Assembly: GCA_032622095.1 (NCBI GenBank)
Contig: CP136069.1
Span: forward strand, 64,307,819 to 64,371,818
From: Siphonodentalium dalli
Lineage: Eukaryota > Mollusca > Scaphopoda > Gadilida > Siphonodentaliidae
Reading direction: 5' to 3'
DNA: 64,000 bases
In this document: piece by piece, positions 22,231-33,590 of the stretch
How positions within the stretch are numbered: the stretch's first letter is position 1
Layout: each line of letters begins with the position of its first letter
The notes under the pieces: model-generated
Told to the model about the DNA's origin: nothing
Seen by the model: only the letters and a program-made list of their open reading frames with translations
Databases searched by the model: none
Position numbers and translations under genes: made by a program

Positions 22231-24120
22231 GTCTGAAGAAATGAGTCAACCTCAAATCTACTGAACATCAAACTATTATATCTGAATTTATAACTTATAT
22301 AATCTGTTTTTGCTGGTACATGTAGGTATACGCAATTACCAATGGCATAGTATGTATTATTTATATTAACTTCACACACACTGATTATTAGTCTCTTACA
22401 ATTGAATTTATATTTTATTTCATATGTCCAGTTGGTAGATACACACAACTGCCAAAGGGATATTATATATTACTCATATACGCATGGATAACTGCCAAAG
22501 CCGGATCAGTCTTGTCGTTGTATCTATTGACAATCGCATATTCCAAGGTAAATGAAAGGTGGAGATCAGATAATTACACATTATACTAAATAAATAAAGT
22601 TAACCATCAGGTGTGATCCGACTTTGGTAGGTGTTCATGTCTTGCATTTGGAGTTCCTGACAGCATAATTTAAGTATCTTTTTATTATATATCAGGAGAA
22701 AACCGATACCAGGGGACTTTCAATTGAAATTTATTCAGCCAGAAGACAGCCCAAATGCTGAAAATTATCAATTTAAAAAAAAAAATAAAAAAAAAAAAAA
22801 ATAACAATAATAATAATAAATAAATAAATTTAAAATTAAATATGAAAATTAACTAAATAACAAAACAAATGTATAAATAACAAGAATAAATAAAAACATA
22901 TCTATTTTCTGGCTGTTGACTGGTGACGGTTTATCTCCTGTTTTCCTCAATTTTGCTTAGAGTACATCACTAATTTCAAATTTGATTGGGCAGGAGGAGC
23001 ACTATCTCCATCTGCCACCTATCTTGAGACACCCCAGACTAATTTTAGGAAGTAGATTCATCCTTGCATCTGGACATAGGTGAAGGTATATTCATGCTTT
23101 TGCATACTTGGACTTGCACTACTTGGACTACATGTTCATGGTTTTCATGTCACACAGACAATATGAATTCCACAAAATACTCAAATAGCTGATTGCTAAA
23201 TGGAGGATTTGGTTCGCATCCTGAGAGATGTTTATTATATTACCTTCATCTTGCATTCAATGGGATATTAGATGGATACCACTTTAGTTTTTATTGAGAA
23301 TTTAATAGTATAATAGTAAATATAATTTATCCATTACTCACAGGCTACTAGTAGTATAGTTAAAGATGTACTCAGGGATCCAAATTAACTCTAAATTGCC
23401 TTAGACTGCTACACAGAAGGGGCGACGCTCTATTCATTCCCACATATAAGGTCTATTGTTTGAGTGTCAGAAATAGTCATAAGCTTGAATATTAACTTAC
23501 CAAATGAAATATTCTAAATACAACAGGCTCTGACTTATCATTTACTTGACTACTATGCAGTACCTTACCAGTCACATACATATGACACAACTCCATCAAA
23601 TGTCAATTACATTATTTACTCTTTCACATATCCCTTGAGATTTCATTTTGACCCATGTTCTAGGATACTAAAATAATAATTCAGACCTATTACTGAATAT
23701 AATATGGCAAGTTGATCACTTGGAATTCTGAATACATCTTTACCATCTATAAGAGCACAAATGTGGCCCTGAGTGATCGACGAACTTACCAGTGACTAAC
23801 TTCACTTCATTGATCATCGTAAATGTATTATTGTATATATTAATATAATTATAGTGGTAAATGGATCCCGAGACCTGAAAGTTTTCTGAAAAACATAATA
23901 TTGACAGTCCAAACATATATTCTATATGAAAATACCATTTCTATGCTGGTTATTTCAGACAATCCAGTCACATATATGTGGTTTATATAATAACGACCAA
24001 ATTCATTAAAAAAAATAAATAAATAAATAAAAACAAATAAAATAAAATAATAATAATAATAATATTTCAGTACTTTCAAGAAAACTTTGAGGTCTCCTGA
24101 CCCTTCCCCCACTATTAAAT
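22231..24120. other. No gene; simple-repeat islands
   Basis: This is unique AT-rich sequence. It contains an A-rich (AAT/AAAT)n island at 22760-22862 and a second (AAAT)n/(AAT)n island at 24005-24065. Nothing else is recognisable. Confidence 0.5.
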
Positions 24121-24791
24121 TTTAATCTTGCTTCATTCATTCAATCCTATCTCTCACTCCTCAATCAATCACAAAATCAATACTGACATCAGCTGATTGG
24201 CAAAGATTGATTGACCTGCAGCTGACTACAAGTCACAACACCCCCGCGACAAAGTCACCACGCCAACAATTTCCACTGCATACTGTATTCATCCATTTTC
24301 TATCGCACAGAAACCTACAAATTTTAAGTCACTTTGGGCTCTCTAACATATACTTGCTACAGAGGCACACACTTGCGTCACATGTAATATGTGTGAGGTC
24401 AGCAATAAACATTACTTAATATCCAGGCCTGAATTACTTACTCGACCTGAACTTTTTTAACATTTCAAAGAAATCCAACAATGGTCCAGCACTCGTGAAC
24501 TTTGAAATCACGTGGTAAAAGTCACAACAAATTAACGCTGACAGTAGGATCTTGCCACACTACCAACTTTCAGACATGTAAGATAGAGTTTTTCCCCTTG
24601 GTACGGTATAGTGATCGAAAGCAAGCTGCAAACATAGTTCAGTCCCCTCGCCACGTGAGCTTGGATCGAAAGATCATCAGCACATCAATTAGTACTGATC
24701 GACAAGTTTGTCTTCAACGTTTGTCTATGCGTTTGAAGCATGGCATATGCTGAAATACCTAGTAATACTTTTTGCAAAACATTAAATCTAA

Positions 24792-25454
24792 TATGTGAGT
24801 GTAATTCGGCACTCTATACCAAGGCCAAGGTCGTTGGCACAGTGGTTGTGGCATGATCACTCTTTCAGCCAATTTAACAGCCGAGTAGACAAAACTACGG
24901 GAGCCCAGAAGCACAAACAAACACTAGCCTCGTCAAAATGGAATGCTCATGAAAAATTATCTTCGCGGTCTGAACTAACGTATGCTTTGCGGACAAGTCC
25001 GGGTAGGCCTATGCATATTAATGTATTCTGCCATACTCGGCCGCCTCTGTACATCGCATTTTATATATCAATGGCTCAGCATATGAAGCTCAATTATAGG
25101 CCTCGATCTTTCAAAATACGAGACCCAAAGCGACACAATAACTTTCTCCTTCCCGTTCCAAAACGAAATACTCGACCCGGTCTATGCATACTTCACATGT
25201 TATTGATACATCTTCACCTCATAATTCACACCATTATTATGTACAGTTATTATTCTCATGTTTCTCTCATGTTTGTTCATGTTTTCATCATGTTTTCTAT
25301 CAACAATAGGCCGATACTGATATCCGACAATCACATTTTCCACTTTGCGCTGTCATCCTCCCATCCGCTCCAACACGACATATTTAAATATTTGTATCCA
25401 ATGTACGCCAGTCTCGCTCCGGTGCCGCCGAAACTGTTCCTTTTTCCAACCTAA
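24792..25454 (+). other. Open frame abutting the LINE ORF (possible LINE ORF1/5' leader)
   Basis: A frame open for 220 codons (24792-25451) ends at TAA 25452-25454 immediately before the ATG of the LINE protein, and is in the same reading frame. There is no ATG at its beginning; internal ATGs lie at 24951 and 25014, giving shorter products. The predicted product is basic with a hydrophobic, His-rich stretch (about residues 130-165) and no recognisable gag-like or zinc-finger motif. It may be 5' UTR open by chance, a small ORF1, or an N-terminal extension reached by stop readthrough. Confidence 0.35.
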
Positions 25455-28400
25455 ATGGGAATATCGCCACTGCAGCACCGCATCGCGACTGGCGTATTCA
25501 ATTCAGGGAGGCTTTCTACTCGCCACTCACCATTAAGTACGAAAACCCATAGAATTTATAAGATACCTCAAGGATTAAGAATAAATCTCCCTCTAATTCT
25601 TCTGGTCATATCAATGCTTTTGTTATGCTCCGGATCGGTACACAGCAACCCAGGGCCCAGCCCAAGCCATAAAACTGTACACGAAGGCAACACATTAACA
25701 GTATTCCATTATAATGTACGGAGCATAAGACATAAACTGGAAAAGATAGCCGATATGATAAATGACTTCGATATCCTATGTTTCACCGAAACTCACCTTG
25801 ACCCCTCTTACCCCTCCGATAGACTAGAGATTGATAATTTCAGTCCCCCTATCCGACTTGATCGAGATTCCTACGGCGGTGGACTATGCGTATACGTCTC
25901 CTCTCATCTGGTCTTCAAAAGGAGAAACGATTTAGAAACCGATACTTCTTCAATGCTCTGGTTTGACATTGTCTCAAAATCACAACATATTTTGCTATGC
26001 TTATCGTATCGATCAGATCAATATTGCCGATCGAACTATTGGGATCTGCTAGATTTGTCCATATCTAAGGCACTAGATGTCTCCCAAAATATAATTCTAC
26101 TTGGAGATTTTAACTCCAATCTACTATGCCCCACTTCCAAACTCAAAAATATTATTGATTTCTATACACTTAAGGACGTAATAAAAACCCCAACTAGAGT
26201 TACCACTAGAACCAGCACCCTACTCGATCCTATAATCGTGAGTAATAACTTGAGTGTCCGGGACGCTGACGTTCTAAATCTTGAATTGTCTGATCATTAC
26301 GCTGTTTACGCGACAATTTCATTTGATCAATTGCATGCGACCTCTTTCACAAGAACTATCTGGAACTATAAAAATGCAGATTTTCAAAAAGCGAATATCT
26401 TAATAAATGAGAGCAAATGGCATGAATTGCTGCAACCAGTAAATGACATAAACGATGCAGTAAGCTTATTTACCGAGAGATTTATTAAAATAATGGAACA
26501 ATCAATCCCCAAAATGACAGTGACGATAAGGACAAAGGACAAATTCTGGTTTAATTCCGACATACGGAGAGAAATACGACGTCGCGATAGACTCAGATCA
26601 ATAGCACTCAAACGAAATTCAGAGCACACTTGGAGAAAATACAAGGATATTAGAAATAAAGTTAACAACATGAAAAAGTATGCAAAATCGCAATTCGAAA
26701 CTAAACTTGAGGAGAAAATAAATGAAACCCCCACTCCCCGCGATTTCTGGCATATTATGAATTATCTACTTAACAAAAAGAAATCTACGAATACCCCACC
26801 TCTGTATAGCCCCAATGGCAACGTATCAATGGAAGGGAAATCATATGCAACCGATGATTATGAAAAAGCTAGGTGTCTCAACGCAAGATTCATTTCTAAT
26901 GCCACTATACAAGACGATGCCAAAAATCTCCCTTATTTCCCTCGTAGATCCAATAACATACTATCCGAAATCCCAATCACATATCAAAGTATCGTGTGCG
27001 CTATAAAATCATTAAATTTAAATAAGGCGTATGGTCACGATAGCATCAGCCCAAAAATGTTGCATAGTACTGCCGAAAATATCGCAATCCCCCTATTAAT
27101 AATTTATAAAAAATCATTGGATCTTGGTAAGTTTCCAATGACCTGGAAAAAGGCAAACGTCATCCCTATCTTCAAAAAAGGCGACCCAGCCGATTCCGCA
27201 AATTACCGTCCAATATCTCTCCTTCCGACATTAGGCAAAATCTTCGAAAAAGTGGTCATACAACATATTATGACATACTTCACGGAAAATAATTTGTTAT
27301 ATAATCACCAGTCTGGCTTCCTCCCTGGCCATAGTACAACATACCAGTTAATAGAACTATATCACAACCTGTGCCATAGTCTCGACAACAGCCTCTATAC
27401 AAGTGCAGTATTTTTTGATATATCAAAGGCATTCGAGAGAGTATGGCACAGGGGGCTGCTATATAAATTGGAACAATATGGAGTCTCTGGAAATCTCTTA
27501 GAATGGCTAAAAGATTATCTGTTCAATCGCAAACAAAGGGTCTTAGTGAACAACTCCTTCTCAAATTTTGAAGTTATCCCAGCGGGTGTCCCTCAAGGCT
27601 CAATTATTGGCCCTTTCCTATTTTTAGTTTACATAAACGACCTCCCTGATCACATTAATGCAACCACAAGAATGTACGCGGACGATACTTGCCTTATGAC
27701 TACCCATTATGACATCGATATCCTAACCAAGAACATGAACGATGACCTTGAAAGAGTCGCAGACTGGGCAAATAAATGGCTAGTTAAATTTAACCCAACG
27801 AAAACTAGGGCAATTTCCTTTTCCCTTACAAATAACAACGTGACCCCGAATTTAAAATTCGAACAAGAAAATGTATTATTTACAAACTCACACAAACATC
27901 TTGGACTTGAAATACAATCGAATCTAAACTGGAACACTCATATAAATACAATAGCAAACAAAGCAACATCTCGTCTCTCACAATTAAGAAGACTGAAGTA
28001 CGACCTAGACCGAAAGTCGCTTGAAAAAATATACACAGCATATATATTACCAATTATAGACTATGCCGATGTAGTGTGGGGCACAGCAACAGATTACTTA
28101 TTAAAAAAGTTCGATGACATACACAAGGATGCTGCAAGAATAGTAACAGGATTAACGCGTTCCGTAGATATAAATCGCTTGTTTGACGAAGTAGGATGGT
28201 CAAGGCTTGAAATTCGACGAGAACTCCACGAGTTGCACACCATGTTTAAAATAATAAACAACCAAGTCCCCAATTACCTCACCCTCATGTTGCCACCCCG
28301 ATCAAGACAAGTTGCCAGTAATCGATATGATATGCGCGAACCTGACAAATTCTATTCATACCGTTCGCATACAGAACATTTCAGAAACTCTTATTTACCT

Positions 28401-28847
28401 AAAAGTACGTTATCCTGGAATAAACTACCAAAGCCTATTACAAATGTAAGTACTCTTCCTGAATTTAAGATGAATTTGAAATTAATTGACCCGCCCACGA
28501 AACCTCCCCAATTCTTTATTAATGGCCCAAGAAAACTAAGCATTTTACACTGCAGAATTCGCAACTATTGTAGTGAATTAAAATCAGATATGTGCAACAA
28601 TTTTATCTCTGATACCTCTAAATGCACATGTGGATACGAAGTAGAAGATGCCTTTCATTATTTCTTTGAGTGCCCCCTGTATGCTACCGAAAGATGCGAA
28701 CTCTTCAATAAGATTGCAGCCCACCAATTTATAATATCTAACATTTCCTCCTTACTCACAGGGATATCATCAGAATCGAATCGACGCAATGAAATTCTTT
28801 TCCATTTTGTTTATTCATACATTTCATCAACGAAACGTTTTAATTAG
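25455..28847 (+). CDS. LINE endonuclease-reverse transcriptase, intact 1130 residues
   Basis: The protein nicks DNA and copies its own RNA at the nick (target-primed reverse transcription). Residues 42-68 hold a hydrophobic run and LLLCSGSVHSNPGP, a 2A-like motif. The APE-type endonuclease has NVRS (87), TETHLD (E112), GDFN (217-220), LDPI (257) and SDH (279-281). The RT has ANYRPISLLP (582), the catalytic Asp in FFDISKAF (653-660), GVPQGSIIGP (711) and YADD (741-744). The thumb and C-terminal arm include DEVGWSRLEIRREL (911). A C-terminal knuckle has C1057, C1059, H1068 and C1073. There is no stop or frameshift, so the copy is probably young and possibly active. The motif set fits the CR1/L2/Crack/Daphne group; the exact clade needs a tree. 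Confidence 0.93.
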   Translation: MGISPLQHRIATGVFNSGRLSTRHSPLSTKTHRIYKIPQGLRINLPLILLVISMLLLCSGSVHSNPGPSPSHKTVHEGNTLTVFHYNVRSIRHKLEKIADMINDFDILCFTETHLDPSYPSDRLEIDNFSPPIRLDRDSYGGGLCVYVSSHLVFKRRNDLETDTSSMLWFDIVSKSQHILLCLSYRSDQYCRSNYWDLLDLSISKALDVSQNIILLGDFNSNLLCPTSKLKNIIDFYTLKDVIKTPTRVTTRTSTLLDPIIVSNNLSVRDADVLNLELSDHYAVYATISFDQLHATSFTRTIWNYKNADFQKANILINESKWHELLQPVNDINDAVSLFTERFIKIMEQSIPKMTVTIRTKDKFWFNSDIRREIRRRDRLRSIALKRNSEHTWRKYKDIRNKVNNMKKYAKSQFETKLEEKINETPTPRDFWHIMNYLLNKKKSTNTPPLYSPNGNVSMEGKSYATDDYEKARCLNARFISNATIQDDAKNLPYFPRRSNNILSEIPITYQSIVCAIKSLNLNKAYGHDSISPKMLHSTAENIAIPLLIIYKKSLDLGKFPMTWKKANVIPIFKKGDPADSANYRPISLLPTLGKIFEKVVIQHIMTYFTENNLLYNHQSGFLPGHSTTYQLIELYHNLCHSLDNSLYTSAVFFDISKAFERVWHRGLLYKLEQYGVSGNLLEWLKDYLFNRKQRVLVNNSFSNFEVIPAGVPQGSIIGPFLFLVYINDLPDHINATTRMYADDTCLMTTHYDIDILTKNMNDDLERVADWANKWLVKFNPTKTRAISFSLTNNNVTPNLKFEQENVLFTNSHKHLGLEIQSNLNWNTHINTIANKATSRLSQLRRLKYDLDRKSLEKIYTAYILPIIDYADVVWGTATDYLLKKFDDIHKDAARIVTGLTRSVDINRLFDEVGWSRLEIRRELHELHTMFKIINNQVPNYLTLMLPPRSRQVASNRYDMREPDKFYSYRSHTEHFRNSYLPKSTLSWNKLPKPITNVSTLPEFKMNLKLIDPPTKPPQFFINGPRKLSILHCRIRNYCSELKSDMCNNFISDTSKCTCGYEVEDAFHYFFECPLYATERCELFNKIAAHQFIISNISSLLTGISSESNRRNEILFHFVYSYISSTKRFN

Positions 28848-29019
28848 GCCCCCTCCGCTAACAAATATAGGCGAGATCCTCCTTTGCGTTACAAATGTTG
28901 ACTACCTCAGATGAAATTTCAAAAGCAGGATAGGACTGACAGCAATCACAACCACACCATACATCACCCTGTATATATGTTATGTTCGTCATCTACTTTG
29001 TATTTGTTAAAATGTATAT

Positions 29020-29063
29020 GGGAGAGGGGCGGACTTAAGTTGTTAAAACTTGTGCCCCGATCC
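29020..29063 (+). other. 3' UTR stem-loop of the LINE
   Basis: GGGGC (29026-29030) pairs with GCCCC (29054-29058), and an inner ACTTAAGTT/AAACTT pairing closes a small loop. A 3' hairpin just before the tail is typical of CR1/L2-type elements, where RT recognises it; the function here is inference. Confidence 0.45.
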
Positions 29064-29083
29064 CTTGTGTAATATTATATTAC

Positions 29084-29089
29084 AATAAA
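29084..29089 (+). terminator. Polyadenylation signal AATAAA of the LINE
   Basis: AATAAA lies about 240 bp after the LINE stop codon and about 10 bp before the element appears to end. Confidence 0.5.
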
Positions 29090-29106
29090 ATATGTTTAAA
29101 CAAATT

Positions 29107-29440
29107 CCTAGATATTTGGTACTCCGGAGTAACCGGAAAGGTACTCCAGGGTACCTGAACAGGTTCTCCACATATTACCTAGATATTTGGTACTACATAG
29201 TACCCGGACAGGTACCCAGTGTACCTGGACAGTACTCCGCATACTACATGGATAGTTGGTAATCCAGAGTACCCGGAGAGGTACTCCAGAGTACATGGAC
29301 AGGTAATCCAGAGTACCTGGACAGGTAATCCAGAGTACCTGCCATTGGATAATTGGTACCCCAGAGTACCAACAGTCCAGAGTACCAACACTTTTGGTAC
29401 TCCAGTGTACCAACAGTTTTGGTACTCCCCGCGGGACAAG
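29107..29440. repeat. Palindromic GTAC-rich minisatellite
   Basis: About 16 irregular units carry cores like GGTACTCCAGAGTACC or GGTAATCCAGAGTACC, joined by TGGACA/CGGACA linkers with a spacing near 20-22 bp. Each core is nearly self-complementary, so open frames occur on both strands by symmetry. It starts right at the 3' end of the LINE, so it may have grown from the insertion site. Confidence 0.85.
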
Positions 29441-29479
29441 TTCAGTACCTACGTATGTACTCCAGAGTACATACTGTTT

Positions 29480-30214
29480 TAAAAGAGTGTAGTCGGTAAA
29501 ATTCATCTTAATCTCAATCACAGAAAAACAAATTATTCACAGTGGAAGTGGCCATATAGGTTCATGTACGACATCGAGTATTGTTAATGACCACGTGTTG
29601 CATATTAATTCGAAATAGGTAAGTTTGCATATAGTAGTGGTTATCCACCTAATTAGTCATACGCACGACGTGACTTTATGTTTAGAGCCACGTGGTGATG
29701 TGCCAAAATACACCTAACAATAATCGCTTTTGAACGTTCACCGATATCAAATATATCGATTAATACCTTAAATTCTTTCTATCACCGGTATATTATGTCC
29801 CAGAAAGACGCATTCAAGTCAATAAAAGTAACAACTCGAACACAATATTCGGGCCCGATTACACACTAATCTTGTTACGCCATGTGCATTATTACATTTC
29901 AAGTTCCGGAATAGTCCTGAAACGATGCGCGACTGTGTGAACGTTAACATGCGTTGAGTACTCTTACCCCGAAACTCACGCACTGATCTCTCTCCACTGC
30001 AGTCATCAAAATTATGTAGTACCAACACAATTACACAGCGACGGCATATCTAGAGGTTACAAGCAACTAATTATACTGAATTATCGTTCTTGGAAAAATA
30101 CAGTGACACTATTCTACGGGTTAAAAAATCTCCGACAGAAAATTAAATGCCTAAAATTTTAATACATGTGTTTCCTGATCAGATCATGTAGATATTGAAA
30201 TTGAACTGTATTTA
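29480..30214. other. No recognisable feature
   Basis: Unique sequence. A splice-donor-like ATAGGTAAGT occurs at 29616 but no convincing exon lies before it. Confidence 0.4.
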
Positions 30215-30660
30215 TTGTTGTGGGAATTTGGGCTGAGAAATGATATAGGTATTATAGGGGTATGTGAATTTTTGTTTAAAAAAAATCCAAATGGAAGCAA
30301 TGAAAAACGAAAAATTTTGGTGACCATTTTGCCCTGCATGGCGGCCATTTTATCCGCCATTTTTTACCACCAACAGTCATATTTATATCCCGATAACTCA
30401 AAACATGTCCACATAGTCAATACAAACTCGTTTAGTCATTATTGCCCACTAACAATTGTCACTAGATGTGGAGACGAATCATTCCACGCCCGTTCGATGC
30501 AATTTGTCGACATTTTAGTGATCACTTTTTATCAGAGGCAACCGTGGACCCACCCTAGCTTGGCATGATATCCAAATCAACAAAGTATCATGCCAGGATG
30601 CCACACACACAGTTTGGTGATTTTACCATAAAATGCACAATTCACCTATATTTTGTCACG
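30215..30660 (-). repeat. Second copy of the GGCGGCCAT repeat (reverse)
   Basis: It is the reverse complement of 8720-9060 with heavy divergence: GCGGCCATTTTATCCGCCAT at 30342, CTAGCTTGGCATGAT at 30557 and TTTTACCATAAAATGCAC at 30621. An open frame across it (30215-30568) is not conserved in the other copy. Confidence 0.55.
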
Positions 30661-30899
30661 GAACCGCCTTCCTATTTTGGCTATCGTCTGCTTGTATAAC
30701 CTGAACACCCCTCCAAATATAATACTGTTCCAATGTGTATTTTTATTTCGCCCAAAAGGGTGATGTTAATATTGAACCTGTTCGTTTACATTGTGTCAAT
30801 AGATTTCACCCGGGTCTCGCGGTTTACCAACACGAGTAGACGTTCGCCCGGAATTACCATTGGTTTTCTTTGTTATCATATTGAATCGTATGAAACCAG

Positions 30900-31530
30900 C
30901 CCCGAATCGCTTATAATACCAGCCCAGATATATTGACAGGGCGCTAATTACCAGCGTAACTAAAAACCACCGGGACCAGCCCGGAGCAGCTCGGATCCGG
31001 ATCAGCCCAGACCGGCCCCATGGTGTATATGCGGGTGTTAGAGACCAGCACAGTGCGGGATCTCATGAAAAAAACACACATGCACGGTTGGGATCGCGGC
31101 CGTGCAGAATTGCCGATATTAACACATAAGCTATCAGAATTTCATTATGCATGGTGTCTGCAATGATATGACTTGCAGACCGGACCCAATACCGACATCG
31201 TACCGCAAGAACTCCACACATATAAAAATTATGTAGCGGAACCATCGTCGACTACATTCGCAAATAAATAAGTGTGAATCAGCCGTCAAAGTCATGGCAG
31301 GTAATTAACACTCGAAATGCGGATATCGCCGATATATGTATGTTGCGAATGAAGCGCCAGCCCTCCGGACCGTCCCTGGGGCGTCCGGCATGATTTTAGT
31401 GACCAGAACATTTGGGATGGGTTCGCCTGGAAAACCCCACACACGTACAAACGAGGGCCGCGGCCACACATAAGTAACTCATAACCTGCCATAATTTCAG
31501 CATTGTGCCTTCAATAACATGACTTGCATA
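30900..31530. repeat. Diverged direct duplication, spacing about 380 bp
   Basis: CGCGGCCGTGCAG...TAACACATAAG...CAGAATTTCATTATGC...ACTTGCA (31095-31172) is echoed at 31457-31530 by CCGCGGCCACACATAAG and ATAATTTCAGCATTGTG...ACTTGCA. It is probably an old repeat pair with no coding signal. Confidence 0.35.
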
Positions 31531-32225
31531 TATTTATAATATTTTCCAAATGTACGTGCTTAAATCTTGTAAAGTAGTTCATGCGCGATCTGATGCATGC
31601 ATCTTCTTTTTCTTGTAACAGAATAGTCGAATCCATCCAGTATATACAGGATTAAACTGACTGAATATATTAATGATGTTGATAGTACTGTTGACAGTCA
31701 CGTTTACATTGACGATTTGGTAATGACTTAAAAAATCTCTGTCCATACCTGGTTTGAAATGCATTGGATGACTTGATAAAGCATAACAAATCGTGCCCCC
31801 AATAACACTGAGGACTTCACTTGATGAGAAGTCGACCGTAACAATTCTGGATTTGCATAATGCACATTTTAAATATGCATATTTAAAAGCAAAATACACA
31901 CAACATATTCAACTTTGATCTTCCAAGTGAGACACGTTATGTTCGGATGCAATTAACAGCCCTCAACACAAGGTACTTGATATGGGAATGAACAATGAAC
32001 AATGAACAATGGCCATGAACTAGTTTCTACAGCTATAAGAATAAATATGTGAAATAATCTATCAAATCTTGTGCACATTACACGTAAATGAACTTGACGA
32101 TGCATGTATTCTAGTCAGAATTCTTGTTCGTTTGTCAACGAAGACATCTGCACCAGACGAACATATGATCACATATCAAGTGACGTATCTAATCCGATTC
32201 GAGGAAGTTTGTCCATTGCTTACCG
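31531..32225. other. No recognisable feature
   Basis: Unique AT-rich sequence with a small GAACAAT triplet repeat at 31988-32009. Confidence 0.4.
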
Positions 32226-32229
32226 GGGT

Positions 32230-32838
32230 ACCATATGACTGAAACGACGATATACCCAAACAAACCAAACCATAATGTGAGCCTGCTTACTGGGTTACGA
32301 TATGCCTGGAACAACGATATACCCTAACAATCCAAACCATAATGTGATCCTGCTTACCGGGGTACCATATGCCTTGACCAACACTATACCCCAAACCATA
32401 ATGTGATCCAGCTTACCGGGGTACCATATCACTGAAACGACGATATACCCAAACAAACAGACCATAATGTGATCCTGCTTACCGGGTACCATATGCCTGG
32501 TCCAACAATATACCCCAAACCATTATGTGATCCTGCTTACCGGGTACCATATGACTGGACCAACAGTATACCCCCAAACCATAATGTGATCCTGCTTATC
32601 GGGTACGATATGCCTGGAACAACGATATACCCCAAACCATAATGTGATCCAGCTTACCGGGGTACCATATGCCTGGACCAACAATATACCCCAAACCATA
32701 ATGTGATCCTGCTTATCGGGTACGATATGCCTGGACCAACAATATACCCCAAACCATAATGTGATCCAGCTTACCGGGTACCATATGACTGGACCAGCAA
32801 TATACCCCAAACCATAATGTGTTCCTGCTTACCGGGGT
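32230..32838. repeat. 59-bp minisatellite, about 10 copies
   Basis: AACCATAATGTGATCCTGCT recurs near 32271, 32338, 32397, 32463, 32521, 32580, 32639, 32698, 32757 and 32815, each followed by TTACCGGGGTACCATATGCC. Two sub-variants (ACTGAAACGACGATA and CTGGACCAACAATATA) alternate, suggesting spread in two-unit blocks. Reverse-strand open frames over it are repeat shadows. Confidence 0.92.
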
Positions 32839-32861
32839 AAGGTGGTGAAAAATAAATTTCA

Positions 32862-32960
32862 AAACTCAATATCTGATCACTCTTAGTATTCAGGGGTGGT
32901 TTCCTCGACTGGAATCCAATATGTTTTACACACGAAGCCAAAGAAATATAATTTAGGAGA
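32862..32960 (-). repeat. Fragment of the 45129-47446 element family
   Basis: Reverse complement reads GGCTTCGTGTGTAAAAC, a GGAAACCACCCCTGAATAC block and AGAGTGATCAGATATTGA. It matches 45758-45850 (GGCTTCGGTGGTAAAA, AGAGTGATCAGATATCGA) over about 95 bp. Confidence 0.55.
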
Positions 32961-33237
32961 GTAACAGTTGGAAGTTTGAGACAGGAAATGAGTTGAACAT
33001 GTCATTCCCACAGTTGGAAAATTTGAGATACACCTACACGTATCAGTTGAACAATTTCAAAGTTATGCTGAATTTAGGGCTGCAACGATTCAATGTGAAT
33101 TCAATGTATCGCAATACGTTTTCAAACGATACGCATATCGTATCGAGTAGATTGTATCGCGATACAAGACATCTATTAATATATGAAGATGGGCTATTGT
33201 ATAAAAAGCAATTATCTCTCAAGTTTACATGTATACT

Positions 33238-33446
33238 CAGGGGGGGGGGGGGTCGGAAAAGGACCGGGTGGATGGGTGTCCCCGAGCCCGGAATGCAGAT
33301 TTTTTCTGATGTTATGCAATTTTTTTCCAAAATCATTTCTAAGACAAATTACAGCTTCAAAATGAATTGAAACAAGATTCATTTAGTAGTGCATGCTATA
33401 GCCTTATACAAGTGAGGGGGGGGGGGGGCTCTATATCCCCCCCCCC
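33238..33446. other. Poly-G/poly-C cluster, possible MITE ends
   Basis: It has a G run at 33241 preceded by CA and followed by TCGGAAAAGG, a second G run at 33416 and a C run at 33436. The start CAGGGGGGG...TCGGAAAA matches the right terminus of the element at 42463-43004 (read in reverse), but I find no matching target duplication. Confidence 0.35.
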
Positions 33447-33590
33447 ACAATTTCTCCCTTTAACAGTTGAAACCATGGGGTGGGTCCGGTTTTGGTCGAG
33501 GAAAAAAATTGCAATGAAAACATTCTCATCTTTTCTCATAGTTTATCATGGCTTTTTAAAACTTATTATACATAGATGATACCTGCGTGG

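Larger units (their letters stand above)
24792..29100 (+). mobile_element. Probably complete CR1-group LINE
   Basis: The element includes the intact protein gene at 25455-28847, about 250 bp of 3' UTR, a GC-rich stem-loop and an AATAAA near its end. The 5' boundary is not certain; I place it at the open leader. No poly(A) or clear target duplication is visible, which is usual for CR1/L2-type elements that end in short A/T-rich repeats (TATTATATTACAATAAAATA at 29072-29091). Confidence 0.7.

Noticed and set aside
24822-24900. tRNA-SINE-like start (GGTCGTTGGCACAGTGG)
   Set aside because: An A-box-like sequence is present but no B box follows at the right distance, and it lies within the open leader of the LINE.
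29179-29521. Open frames on both strands over the GTAC minisatellite
   Set aside because: They are mirror images caused by the palindromic repeat, not coding.
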